From Paenibacillaceae bacterium (GTDB lineage Bacteria; Bacillota; Bacilli; Paenibacillales; Paenibacillaceae): a stretch of 64,000 nt of DNA. The DNA lies in contig REGQ01000060.1 of NCBI GenBank assembly GCA_004134985.1, positions 16,528-80,527 of the forward strand, read 5' to 3'. Numbering within the stretch: position 1 is the stretch's first letter; the number at the start of each line of letters is the position of its first letter. Shown one piece after another: positions 44,674-53,350 of the stretch. The notes under the pieces were generated by a model, which did not search any database, was not told the DNA's origin, and saw only the letters and a program-made list of their open reading frames with translations. The position numbers and the translations under genes are program-made.

Positions 44674-46400
44674 TCAAGTCTTACTGTACACTCCACATGT
44701 GTCGTTCAAAGTATAGGAATGCGGTTCCCCCCTTTCATTTCTGGATAGCTTTTTTTGTTTAATCATCTTACTCTCCACCGAATTCGTAAAGCCTGTTTTA
44801 TAAATAAACATTAATCTATGCGGGTCAGACTGTGCAGGATCAGTTGAATCCCCTACAATAACCTTCTCTACAATGCTCTCAAATACATTGCGGTCAAAAG
44901 AAGAAAGCACCTCATACTTTTGCAGCACCTTTCTAAGATGCTCCAGTCTCTTCTCCACATCCAATTCCTGCCGCGAGCTTTGCTCTAGCTGCGCCTGCTC
45001 ATTTAACAACTCACTAAGCTGGCTCTCCAACTCCGCATATTTGCTCTCATAGGTAGCTCGATCTATTTTCTCATCTAAGCACAGGTCCATGAGCTTACAA
45101 CGCTTTTGCTCCATGAGCTTGATTTCATTATTCACTTTATTTAATTTCCTCAAATGGTTCTGGTTACCGAGAACAGTCTCCATGTGCTTCATCAGCTCAT
45201 CTAATACATCCATATGATTGCTGCACAATCTTCTGTAGGATTCAAGAAAAGCACTCTCAATGACATTTTCAATTACAGCCTTGCTATGAGGACAATACTT
45301 CTTTTCTTTTTTGGTTGCCGTCACAAATTGCCAAATCGTCTTTTCATGCGTCGTACCGCTATGCCAATTACGCCTGGATAAGTTACTACCGCAAAACGCA
45401 CACTCCAGCTTGCTGCTAAAAGCAAATTTCCTGCTGTATTTATCGCGTTTCCCTTTTTCAACGCCTCTTAGTCTTGCTCCTCTTCGATGCAAAATAGCCT
45501 GTGCTTTTTCAAAAACCTCTTCACTCACTATTGGCTCATGATGATTCCTAATGTAAAACTGGTCTTCTTCGCCATAATTCTCCAGTCTTCTCTTTGAGAT
45601 CGGATCAACGGTAAAGGTCTTTCCTTGAAGCAAATCGCCCTTGTACTTTTCGTTTTTAACGATACCAAGAATCGCTGTATCTTGCCAATTGCTTCGACCC
45701 GACCTCGTTTTATAGCCCGCGGCGGTTAATTCCTTAGCAATCATATAAGCTCCGTAGCCCGCTATGTAACGCTCGAATATATAACGAACCATTCGGCTTC
45801 CTTTTCATTTATAGATATTTTCTTTGTCTGTACATCATAATCATAGCCCAAGCAGCTTTGAAAGCCAACTAGCTCACCGCGCTTCATTTTCATCTTCAAG
45901 CCCTTTTTCACGTTGGAGGATATATTTTCAACCTCTTGCTGTGCCACTGAGCTTAAAATGACCAATAATAATTCGCCATCCATTGTCATGGTATTAATGT
46001 TCTCGTCTTCAAAGAATACAGCTATATTCTGCTCCTTCAGCATCCGTACATACTTGAGTGTATCCAATGTATTTCGAGCAAATCGGGAAATGGACTTGGT
46101 AATAACCATATCAATTTTTCCATTCATGCAATCATCAATCATACGTTGGAAGTTCTCACGCTTGTTGACCTGTGTTCCAGTTACTGCCTCATCTGCGTAA
46201 ATATCAACAAGCTGCCAATCCGAACGTTTGTTTACCAGCTCAGTGTAATAGGCAACCTGCGATTTATAGCTGCTAAGCTGTTCCTCTGTATCCGTGCTTA
46301 CTCTTGCATATGGGGCTACTCTTAAAATATCGGAAAGCCCTCCAGTTTTTCGGTCAGTTATTTTGCGGCTGGCCTTAATCACTTCAACTTCATATGCCAT
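44674..46400 (-). pseudogene. Large serine recombinase disrupted by a one-base frameshift
   Basis: A recombinase that would be about 570 residues if intact. The N-terminal frame (45762-46400) carries the serine catalytic domain: RVAPYARVSTDTEEQLSSYK (active serine in ARVSTD) and ITKSISRFARNTLDTLKYVR. It runs out of frame near 45790, where NEKEAE should join MVRYIFERYIAGYGAYMIAK; one base appears to be lost. The second frame (44674-45792) holds the recombinase domain (YKGDLLQGKTFTVDPISKR), the zinc ribbon (LECAFCGSNLSRRNW, then KKYCPHSKAVIEN) and a long coiled coil. All domains are otherwise intact, so inactivation is recent, unless the break is a sequencing error. It probably inserted the rightmost element at copy 8. 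Confidence 0.85.
44687..44712 (-). repeat. RlmD-tail / attachment-like repeat, copy 8
   Basis: Core cacatgtggagtg. One reading frame gives T-T-H-V-E-C-T-V-R-L-E-R-K; another frame supplies the last codons (TCGVYSKT) of the minus-strand recombinase. It lies exactly between the ends of two convergent serine recombinase genes. Confidence 0.65.
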
Positions 46401-46474
46401 TGTTAATCCTCCTTCAGCTCTTATTATCTCGGAATCAGTATAATAAGACTGGGTGCAATCAACAATTGTGCGAA

Positions 46475-46621
46475 TCAGGTTGTCAGGTCGGAAATCACAC
46501 CATAGTCTTTCATGATCTTGTTTTTGAGCGCATGAAATTCCTGTTCAGTAATCAGGGATATGGACAATAGCTGCTTAAGCATAGCAATTTGCATGCTATA
46601 TCGGATTAAATTATGCTTCAT
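46475..46621 (-). CDS. SHOCT-like small protein upstream of the recombinase
   Basis: 48 residues from MKHNLIRYSMQIAMLKQLL to IMKDYGVISDLTT. The LKQLLSISLITEQEFHALKN stretch follows the SHOCT pattern of a short amphipathic helix pair, and very similar small proteins commonly sit just upstream of large serine recombinases on Firmicute integrative elements. The start at 46621 is chosen for its gggaggt site. It may act with the recombinase, for example in directionality; this is inferred from position only. Confidence 0.6.
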   Translation of the reverse strand: MKHNLIRYSMQIAMLKQLLSISLITEQEFHALKNKIMKDYGVISDLTT

Positions 46622-46660
46622 ACGATACCTCCCAATAAAAAAATCGAGAACATTCATCAT

Positions 46661-47450
46661 TCAAGGGATTCGTTTAAGAAAACAAATAGGTATGCACGAG
46701 CTTGAATGAAAGGGGCATACGAATGCCCCTTCTCCTCTGTTTTGGTTTGACAATTTACTTATCCGGCGAACGATGGTTAGTCGTTCTCATAGGTTTCTAA
46801 CCTCTCCCAGGTTCTCTGCGAGCTGCCCCCGTTGCGATAAGCTGTGGCTGGACAGAAGTATCATTATTTCTCCGTATGGATCATCGCCTTAAATGGAACC
46901 ATCATTTATTTGCTGCATGGCAAAAATCGCTCGCATCCTATTCATATAGTTAAGATGGTCATGGCGCACCTACAGGTTGGCTTTCTCCTTTTGGAGCACG
47001 CGAAGAATGTACCGGATAAGATAGTATTTTGTTTTCAAGGTGCGATGAGGTTTTATCCCTCTACCTATCATTTCAATTTTCAATCAAAATCGGACCCTCA
47101 TAAATATAAAAATCTGCAGGATGAAACTGAGGAGTTTATTCTCTGAGGATAGTAAGGCCTTATAAGCTCAAGCAGATGCCGCTAAGAAAAATTAATTCAC
47201 CTTAAAATAGAATAATTTAATAACAATGTAGAACCAAATTGGGGATGACGAAGATACATACGATGAACTTTTGGAGATTTTTGATGAAGTTTGTGAACTC
47301 ATCAGAGAGCGTATAAGACGGGAGGATTGGGCATTAGATTTAATTTCCAACTAACGTTAAGCTCTCAAGATTAAAATATCTTGAGAGCTTGTATACTGAC
47401 AGTAGATTGAGGATCATAATACACCCTATTATTGAATATTTATTTCTGAG
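46661..47450. other. Gap with weak coding traces and a strong hairpin
   Basis: A plus-strand frame (46844-47146) encodes 100 residues without recognised family or ribosome site. A second plus-strand frame (about 47245-47354) reads DEDTYDELLEIFDEVCELIR and ends DWALDLISN but has no start codon, so it may be the tail of a deleted gene. A 13-bp perfect hairpin AAGCTCTCAAGAT/ATCTTGAGAGCTT (47359-47390) follows its stop and could terminate transcription in both directions, although the T-tract is poor. Confidence 0.4.
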
Positions 47451-50417
47451 CTACTTTTCATCAGCTTCCACTCTACAGTTCGTGTCCAAATCAATTTGAT
47501 CTTTACTATAAGATTTGAAATGAATATAACCAATTTGTTCCCCTTCTAGTCCTGATTTGTTTTTGATAAGACTCACAAAATCTTCCTCGTGGCTGCTTAT
47601 CATTACCTGCTTGTGCGCAACGACTTGGCTGATAACATCGATAAATGAGAATACATTGATGTCATCCATATTTTGAAAAGGATCATCAATTCCAATCATT
47701 TCAAGTGGCGTCCACTGCTGGGATAATGCCAAAGATAAGAAAATGCAAACAGCAAGAACATTAGCCTGTGCTGAGCTAAACGTTAAACTTGCATTAAATC
47801 GGTAAGCCAATTGGTCTTCTGGGAGATTAGCCAAATTTGCTGCATCCCCGCTATGTTCGCTCATTAATACAAAAAGCTTACCTTCCCTCGGAACCAAATG
47901 TACATGCTTATAAATAGCATGGGGACTGATCTGCATGAATAACTGATCAATTGTTTCACTATAATTAACCAAATAGTCAGTCATGATCGTGCTGCGAATC
48001 TCATTATGGCGTTCCCTTAGTATCTCTAATTCCGATTCTAGCTTCTCATAATGTTCAATTTCTGTGTCCGCTGCTTTAACATAGTCGTTCAACTTACGCT
48101 CTTCTATTCTTGCCTTAGCCACCTCACCTTTGGATATAAACGCCTCCACCTTTTCAAGGAGATGTTCAGCCGCAGCATTAAGCCGTCCAAATTGCGTTTT
48201 TTGTTGATAATATTCATCAATCCACGATTGTAGTCTAGGCTCTGACTTATTAAATTCAGGAATCAGTGCGATTATTTCTGTTGCTTTTAAGTTTTGCTGG
48301 TTCCATTTATGCTCTAATGCCGTTAGTTGACTCGACACTTCTTTGACATCCTGCATGCTTTGTTCGATTTGAGCTCGGGCTTGCAACAAGTATTGATCTA
48401 ATTTTTGAATTTTAGCAATTAGCTTTTCTTCTTCATTGGTTAGATAATGAGCTCTCTTCCCTAAAAGCTTTTTTTGCTCTTCCATCCAACTGATTGCGAT
48501 GCTTCTCTCGTTTGTCAGTCTCAATAACTCAGTTCGAATTTCATCTAAAGATTCTAATAACTTGAAAGTAGTCGAATGGTTCTCTAGGAATGATTCCATC
48601 GAATGCTTCAATTGCGTGAGTTTCTCCAGAGATATTTCCTGTACCCACTGTTCAACCAAAGCGCGCTGTTGTTCAATTATTAATTGATTCTGGTCGTATG
48701 ACGTCTTTATTTCCATCATCTGTTCAGCGATTTTTGCTAAATCTGATTCGATTTGATTTAGCTCTCTATCAAGCTCATTCTTCCTGCCTGACTTCTTCAT
48801 TACTTCCTGTTCAAGAGCTGATAAATGATGACTTGCTTCTTCCCATTTTAGACGAACTACTGAATGAAGATTCTCGGAAGTTTGAAAGTTTGTTCCGCAC
48901 ACAGGGCACGAACTACTAGTTTGCCCCATCAAAAAATGCTGTATATCATGAATCATTTGATCTATGGTGTTTTCTTTTCCAGAGTCTATTTTGCCAGATA
49001 GAACCGCCAGTTCAGTTTTTACTAGCTCTAGATTTTGTAAACCAATTCCTTTTAAGGTGTCCAGTTCACTAGTTCGTTGTTTCAATTCATCCATTTTTTC
49101 ATAAAGTTGTAGTGAAACCCCAATTCGCTCACCTATGTCGATCTTAATTTTAATTTCAGAGAGATCCTTAATCGTCTTGTTAAAAGCCGTTACAAATTTC
49201 TCGATACTTTCAAACTGTTCTATCACCATTAATACTTGAGGATTTTTTTCAATGGCAGTAAGCTTTTGCTCTGACAGTTTAATTTGACTGTTTAAATCCT
49301 CAATGTCCCTTTGCCTAGATATATATATTCTACGTTTTTGGATCAAAGACTCCATCTCTGATTTATTTCGATCAGCCAGAAGAATGCTCTTTTCCCGACG
49401 TTTCATTTTTGAATTAAAGACTTGCGTTAGCTCATTAAATTTTTGTTGTTCGATGTAATACTGCTTTTCTGTCAAATCAAACAACGGTTTAGCATCCTTT
49501 AACATCAAAAGAATTTGATCACTACGATCCTGAAGTTTTGTTATACTTTGTCGCAATTCACTATATGCAGATAACGTTTTATCATCTACTTTTGCCGAGC
49601 CTGACAATGTTTGAGGAATTTCCAATCCGGATTGACGAATATCCTCAAGTAAGCCAGACAATTGTCTTTCTAGCTCCTTCTCTGTCGTCCCCCCTAATTT
49701 TTGCAACAGAGCTTCCTTTTCTTTGAGCAGGGTCGATACTTCAAGCCAAGAGTCCTTGCTCCCTTGCCTATCTACATTTATTCTCCCTTTCTCTTCTTTA
49801 ATTACTTGCAGCGATTCTACTAAATATTTACCAAAATCACTCCCGTATTTTTCTATACCAAGAACTTTCTCCATCAGTGTGAACCGCTCTTGCGGATTGC
49901 TGGCAAGAATGAACTCATGTAGTTGATCCTGAGACAAAATCTGTGTTGTGGAAAAATAGCTTGGTAAATGTTTGGTTTTGTCTATACTTGTCGGTTGCTC
50001 TTCGTCCCCGCCGCGGAACAGAATTTCACATATTTTAGTGGTACCTTCTTTTACCCCGTAATTCGTTCCATTAACTTTGATTTTCGTGGTTTGTGTTGAT
50101 GGACTCCTCTGTAATGTTCGGGTTATCTTATGAATAAAATTATCCATTTCCAACCAAACTTCGACAGATGCACTCACTCTTCCTGTGCCTTTGACAAGCG
50201 CATGTTCATTAATAAGATAGTTGAAATTCTGATATTCGCTTGAGCCCCTATATCTCCTAATTTCACCCGTAAGACACCATTGTATAGCATCAAACAGCGA
50301 GCTCTTTCCATGTCCGTTTTGACCGCCTACTAGAATCAATTGCTTTTTGGAAAAGTCAAATATATATTCTCCTGGAAACACTCTAAAATTATTGATAATA
50401 AGACGAGAAAGTCTCAT
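47451..50417 (-). CDS. Rad50/SbcC-like ABC ATPase of a three-gene defence-type operon
   Basis: A 988-residue SMC/Rad50-class ATPase. The N-terminal head has Walker A VGGQNGHGKSSLFDAIQW near residue 32 and a Q-loop in TTQILSQDQLHEFIL. Two long coiled coils flank a Rad50-type zinc hook, CPVCGTNF, near residue 504. The C-terminal head has a signature-like LTFSSAQANVLAVCIFLSLA, Walker B MIGIDDPFQNMDDIN and switch histidine MISSHEEDF. Such proteins clamp DNA and license a partner effector. The start codon shares one base with the stop of the 199-residue gene (TAATG), so the proteins are co-produced. The neighbours identify it as the ATPase of an ABC three-component-like system. It is not SbcC, because no SbcD phosphoesterase is adjacent. 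Confidence 0.85.
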   Translation of the reverse strand: MRLSRLIINNFRVFPGEYIFDFSKKQLILVGGQNGHGKSSLFDAIQWCLTGEIRRYRGSSEYQNFNYLINEHALVKGTGRVSASVEVWLEMDNFIHKITRTLQRSPSTQTTKIKVNGTNYGVKEGTTKICEILFRGGDEEQPTSIDKTKHLPSYFSTTQILSQDQLHEFILASNPQERFTLMEKVLGIEKYGSDFGKYLVESLQVIKEEKGRINVDRQGSKDSWLEVSTLLKEKEALLQKLGGTTEKELERQLSGLLEDIRQSGLEIPQTLSGSAKVDDKTLSAYSELRQSITKLQDRSDQILLMLKDAKPLFDLTEKQYYIEQQKFNELTQVFNSKMKRREKSILLADRNKSEMESLIQKRRIYISRQRDIEDLNSQIKLSEQKLTAIEKNPQVLMVIEQFESIEKFVTAFNKTIKDLSEIKIKIDIGERIGVSLQLYEKMDELKQRTSELDTLKGIGLQNLELVKTELAVLSGKIDSGKENTIDQMIHDIQHFLMGQTSSSCPVCGTNFQTSENLHSVVRLKWEEASHHLSALEQEVMKKSGRKNELDRELNQIESDLAKIAEQMMEIKTSYDQNQLIIEQQRALVEQWVQEISLEKLTQLKHSMESFLENHSTTFKLLESLDEIRTELLRLTNERSIAISWMEEQKKLLGKRAHYLTNEEEKLIAKIQKLDQYLLQARAQIEQSMQDVKEVSSQLTALEHKWNQQNLKATEIIALIPEFNKSEPRLQSWIDEYYQQKTQFGRLNAAAEHLLEKVEAFISKGEVAKARIEERKLNDYVKAADTEIEHYEKLESELEILRERHNEIRSTIMTDYLVNYSETIDQLFMQISPHAIYKHVHLVPREGKLFVLMSEHSGDAANLANLPEDQLAYRFNASLTFSSAQANVLAVCIFLSLALSQQWTPLEMIGIDDPFQNMDDINVFSFIDVISQVVAHKQVMISSHEEDFVSLIKNKSGLEGEQIGYIHFKSYSKDQIDLDTNCRVEADEK

Positions 50418-51016
50418 TATGATCCCCCATCCCCTTTCAATAAATTTAGGATATACTGTTTCGTATCAAGCTTATTATTTATCCTAATCAAGTGCTCTAA
50501 CTGAAAGTACCCTTCCACTACGCGACGAATTTTAGGGTCTAAAGATTGTTCAATCAATAACTCAGTCTTGAATTTTTCTACAAAATCAAATCCTTTTTTT
50601 GCGTAAATATGCTTAGGTTGAAAAAAGGGCACCCTTTCCAAATCGTCTATGTTATGTAATACATATTTACGGCAAACTTTCGCATTTTTCTCTACTCTGT
50701 TCATTTCCATAGGTATTTCAGGTAGTAGCCCCGATTCCCAGTCCAACACAAGAAGAAAGTATAAATTATTTTTATATTGAGCAGGTAAAAGCTCCAGCAA
50801 ATGAGAAATCACAAATTGATCCTCACGCCAATTTAAAAGAAAATGATGATTGCTCGTGTATGTCTTAAGCACGGCTATACGCTCATCAGAAAACCATAAC
50901 TCCAAATCAGCATTGAGGTGCATATCTAATATAGAATCGTCTTGGACGGGAAAATCTGTTTGACTATTTTGAAAATCTGCCATTTCAAGGCGCTTTCTTA
51001 ATTGAATCGGATTCAT
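50417..51016 (-). CDS. Middle component of the three-gene ATPase system
   Basis: A 199-residue protein without a family that I can name from sequence alone. It is mainly helical and acidic at its start (DDSILDMHLNADLELWFSDE), with a central hydrophobic core (NNLYFLLVLDWESGLLPEIP) and a basic end (DPKIRRVVEGYFQLEHLIRI). Its size and its position between the nuclease-like gene and the SMC-like ATPase match the 'middle component' of ABC three-component (ABC-3C) conflict systems. It probably bridges the effector to the ATPase, as kleisin-like or winged-helix partners do. The start is 18 bases after the preceding stop and the end overlaps the ATPase start. Confidence 0.65.
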   Translation of the reverse strand: MNPIQLRKRLEMADFQNSQTDFPVQDDSILDMHLNADLELWFSDERIAVLKTYTSNHHFLLNWREDQFVISHLLELLPAQYKNNLYFLLVLDWESGLLPEIPMEMNRVEKNAKVCRKYVLHNIDDLERVPFFQPKHIYAKKGFDFVEKFKTELLIEQSLDPKIRRVVEGYFQLEHLIRINNKLDTKQYILNLLKGDGGS

Positions 51017-51034
51017 TTTTCCAACTCCCTCTTG

Positions 51035-52807
51035 CTAATCCTTTTTATCAAGTAATATATGCCACCCTGCCCTCATCTCATGATCTTGAAAAGAGCGTAC
51101 ATTGGCCGGTTGATTAAATCGGCTAATTACAAGATTAATCTTATCCTGTTTTTGAAACTTGATGTTCTGAGGCTGCTCCACTATTTCGCTTTCATCGTTA
51201 TCATGGTTATGAGTAATTGGAATTAATGAGGCGAAGGGGTCATTTTCGACCGAGAGAGTTTGTGTTTTATCTTCATGTGTGACGAAACAGTAGTACGTTT
51301 GTTGCAAACTCTGCGTGAATAAGCAATCTTTAGATCGCGATATTATTTTTCTCAATGCCTGCGCATAGGTTTCCTTCTCTCTTGCATTGTACATCGTGAA
51401 GAGATTCCAAGCCTCTTCTCCTTGCTTCCCCTGCTTGAATAAGAGTTGCGCATCACTAAAAACAAAGTTACGGTCAGGATAGAAAGCCAAACAGATTATC
51501 ATGTACTTCAGTGATTCCTTTAAATAAAACTCATCCTTCATACGTTGCATTGTGGGAAGTTGAGAATTGTTCAAGTAAAATAATCGGTTCAAAAATTGTT
51601 CATACACATATGGATTTCCATTTAAAACCTCATGCTCCAAAGCGTTATACATCCAACCTAACGTATTCAATAGATCAACCTTTAGTGACGCATTCCAGGA
51701 AGTATCAATTTCCTCACGCAATTCTTCAAAACATTTGACGAAGTGTCCTCGTTGTACGGCCTGCTCAACATCTTTTTGAATTTCCATCATCGCTTTTTGT
51801 TGCCAGTCCTGGATCAATTGCACAAGCTCGGACTTGTTAAACACAAGAAGCATTTTATCGGGAAGATCATCCTTATGGGTACGTTCAATAACTCGGAGCA
51901 ATAATTGCTTGAATACTTTTCTTGCTACATAATCATAAAGTAAACCGTCTCCCGATAAGCGGCTTTTCCCTTGAATAATTCCAGTATGAGTAAAATTATT
52001 CAAATACGCCAAGTTTCTTCTGCAATAATCCGATAACTTCCCTACAATTTTTTCTTTCAAGTTCGTCATGCAACCTAAATGATTTAGATAAAACCGATCC
52101 AGACACCATTCCGGATCGTGGCCTACCATTTCAGTAAAGCGAAGTTCTTGCGTAGAAACAACCTTCTTTTTAACCTTTACCGATTTCACAAACGGTTTAC
52201 TTATATTTATGACCAAGTTGTCTTCTTTAGAAATGCTGTCTTCGGGTAGTTGATAGGAATCATTCTGCGCATAGCATTTCAGACTTTTGTTGTCATAAGA
52301 TGCATTGGTAGCGATTTCAAATTGCACGCCGAATTCATTGTTAGTATTGAATTGTTTTTGTATGTTTTTTTGTCTCCGCTCGAATTCCGGTAGATTCAAA
52401 AAAAGCGTATCAAGCCAACTATCTAAACCACTTTCCCTTTTTAACAAGGTATTCGGTTTCAAGTGTCTGTCTTGCCCGTCTTCTCTAACCGTTTTCACTT
52501 GAACAAATCGAATCTTGTCTTCCCCCAAAAGCGCTACATCGTCCAGAAATTCAAAAATCACTTCGTTCCACCATGCATGCTCTGCATGCAACATCTCTAC
52601 CATATAGTGAATGGCAACATAATATTGGTAAACAAAACCACGAAGTGCAATAAGCCCTCCCAAATCATCGGGATCTTCATTAAGTAAGTATCTGACAGCG
52701 CAACGCGCCTCATTCTCAGGCAATACCCCCTGCAAATGTTTAAGACTATATTTATTCACTTTGTCTAACAGACCCTGTTCCAAATCTTTATATTCCATAG
52801 ATTCCAC
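51035..52807 (-). CDS. DUF4297/Cap4-like dsDNA nuclease, effector of the three-gene system
   Basis: A 590-residue first gene of the operon. Residues about 45-200 match the DUF4297 (Cap4-type) PD-(D/E)XK nuclease pattern: GGLIALRGFVYQYYVAIHYM, then the acidic FEFLDDVALLGEDKIRFVQV followed by KT (D...QxK). The C-terminal 350 residues are helical (LLNTLGWMYNALEHEVLNG; KYMIICLAFYPDRNF) and resemble the C-terminal adaptor of ABC-3C effectors. The likely role is degradation of invading DNA once the Rad50-like ATPase is triggered. No promoter was assigned; the 5' region 52808-53000 is free of genes on this strand. Confidence 0.75.
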   Translation of the reverse strand: MESMEYKDLEQGLLDKVNKYSLKHLQGVLPENEARCAVRYLLNEDPDDLGGLIALRGFVYQYYVAIHYMVEMLHAEHAWWNEVIFEFLDDVALLGEDKIRFVQVKTVREDGQDRHLKPNTLLKRESGLDSWLDTLFLNLPEFERRQKNIQKQFNTNNEFGVQFEIATNASYDNKSLKCYAQNDSYQLPEDSISKEDNLVINISKPFVKSVKVKKKVVSTQELRFTEMVGHDPEWCLDRFYLNHLGCMTNLKEKIVGKLSDYCRRNLAYLNNFTHTGIIQGKSRLSGDGLLYDYVARKVFKQLLLRVIERTHKDDLPDKMLLVFNKSELVQLIQDWQQKAMMEIQKDVEQAVQRGHFVKCFEELREEIDTSWNASLKVDLLNTLGWMYNALEHEVLNGNPYVYEQFLNRLFYLNNSQLPTMQRMKDEFYLKESLKYMIICLAFYPDRNFVFSDAQLLFKQGKQGEEAWNLFTMYNAREKETYAQALRKIISRSKDCLFTQSLQQTYYCFVTHEDKTQTLSVENDPFASLIPITHNHDNDESEIVEQPQNIKFQKQDKINLVISRFNQPANVRSFQDHEMRAGWHILLDKKD

Positions 52808-53004
52808 CTGATCCTGAAAAATATATTGTTTTTAGCGACAAGAACAAACATGAAATGCATTAAGCTACCTTTCCAGTAATTCGACAAACTTTTCCAAATT
52901 CCTGTTCTATTTGGATATGCAATCAATCCTTCTCCATCCTCACGAGGCGACTTGGAGATGGATGCCTTGTTCGTCAACAGGGACAACCAACAAATCAGTA
53001 CTGA

Positions 53005-53148
53005 GCCTTACAAGACAAAATGCAGGCCTACGGTAACATGGCTGACATTACCGGCGTCAGAGTTTCTCCGCATACGTTTTGGCATTCAAAGGCGAAATTT
53101 TATATTTTGAATAGCGGTGCCCCCTTTACGCTTAGACGAACTCTATGA
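53005..53148 (+). pseudogene. Tyrosine recombinase (phage integrase), C-terminal remnant
   Basis: 47 codons matching the catalytic core of XerC/D-like integrases: NMADITGVRVSPHTFWHS and KFYILNSGAPFTLRR. The HxxR box reads HTFWHS, so the catalytic arginine is replaced by tryptophan, and the frame stops before the nucleophilic tyrosine. A stop codon also lies just upstream. It is a scar of a separate integration event between the two SMC-type operons. The remainder of the 52808-53350 gap holds no gene. Confidence 0.7.
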
Positions 53149-53158
53149 ATATTAAGAT

Positions 53159-53270
53159 GGGGCTGTCCGAAAAGAAAAGTTTGATGAATGAATATCCAGC
53201 AAAAACTATCAGAACGGAAAGAGTGAATGCTGGTTAATATTTATTCAATCTTGTTCTCTTTTCGGGCCCC
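53159..53270. repeat. Short inverted-repeat bounded segment (possible MITE scar)
   Basis: Ends GGGGCTGTCCGAAAAGA and, inverted, GGGGCCCGAAAAGA, differing by a three-base gap, enclose about 112 bases with no coding sequence. GGGGCTGTCCGAAAAG resembles the outer ends of several insertion sequences. No clear target duplication was found; it could also act as the jetD terminator. Confidence 0.4.
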
Positions 53271-53350
53271 TTTCTTTTCATTAAAACCGACTAAATTGGC
53301 TCTATATTCCGTCCGCAGAACCCGCTTGAAGTTTATATAAAATCCGTCTC

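Noticed and set aside
46844..47146. A 100-codon plus-strand frame
   Set aside because: Some protein-like character, but no ribosome site, no family and flanked by relic sequence; reported only as part of the gap description.
47451..50417. SbcC of a chromosomal SbcCD repair complex
   Set aside because: No SbcD-type phosphoesterase is adjacent, and the gene is coupled to a nuclease-like and a middle component instead.
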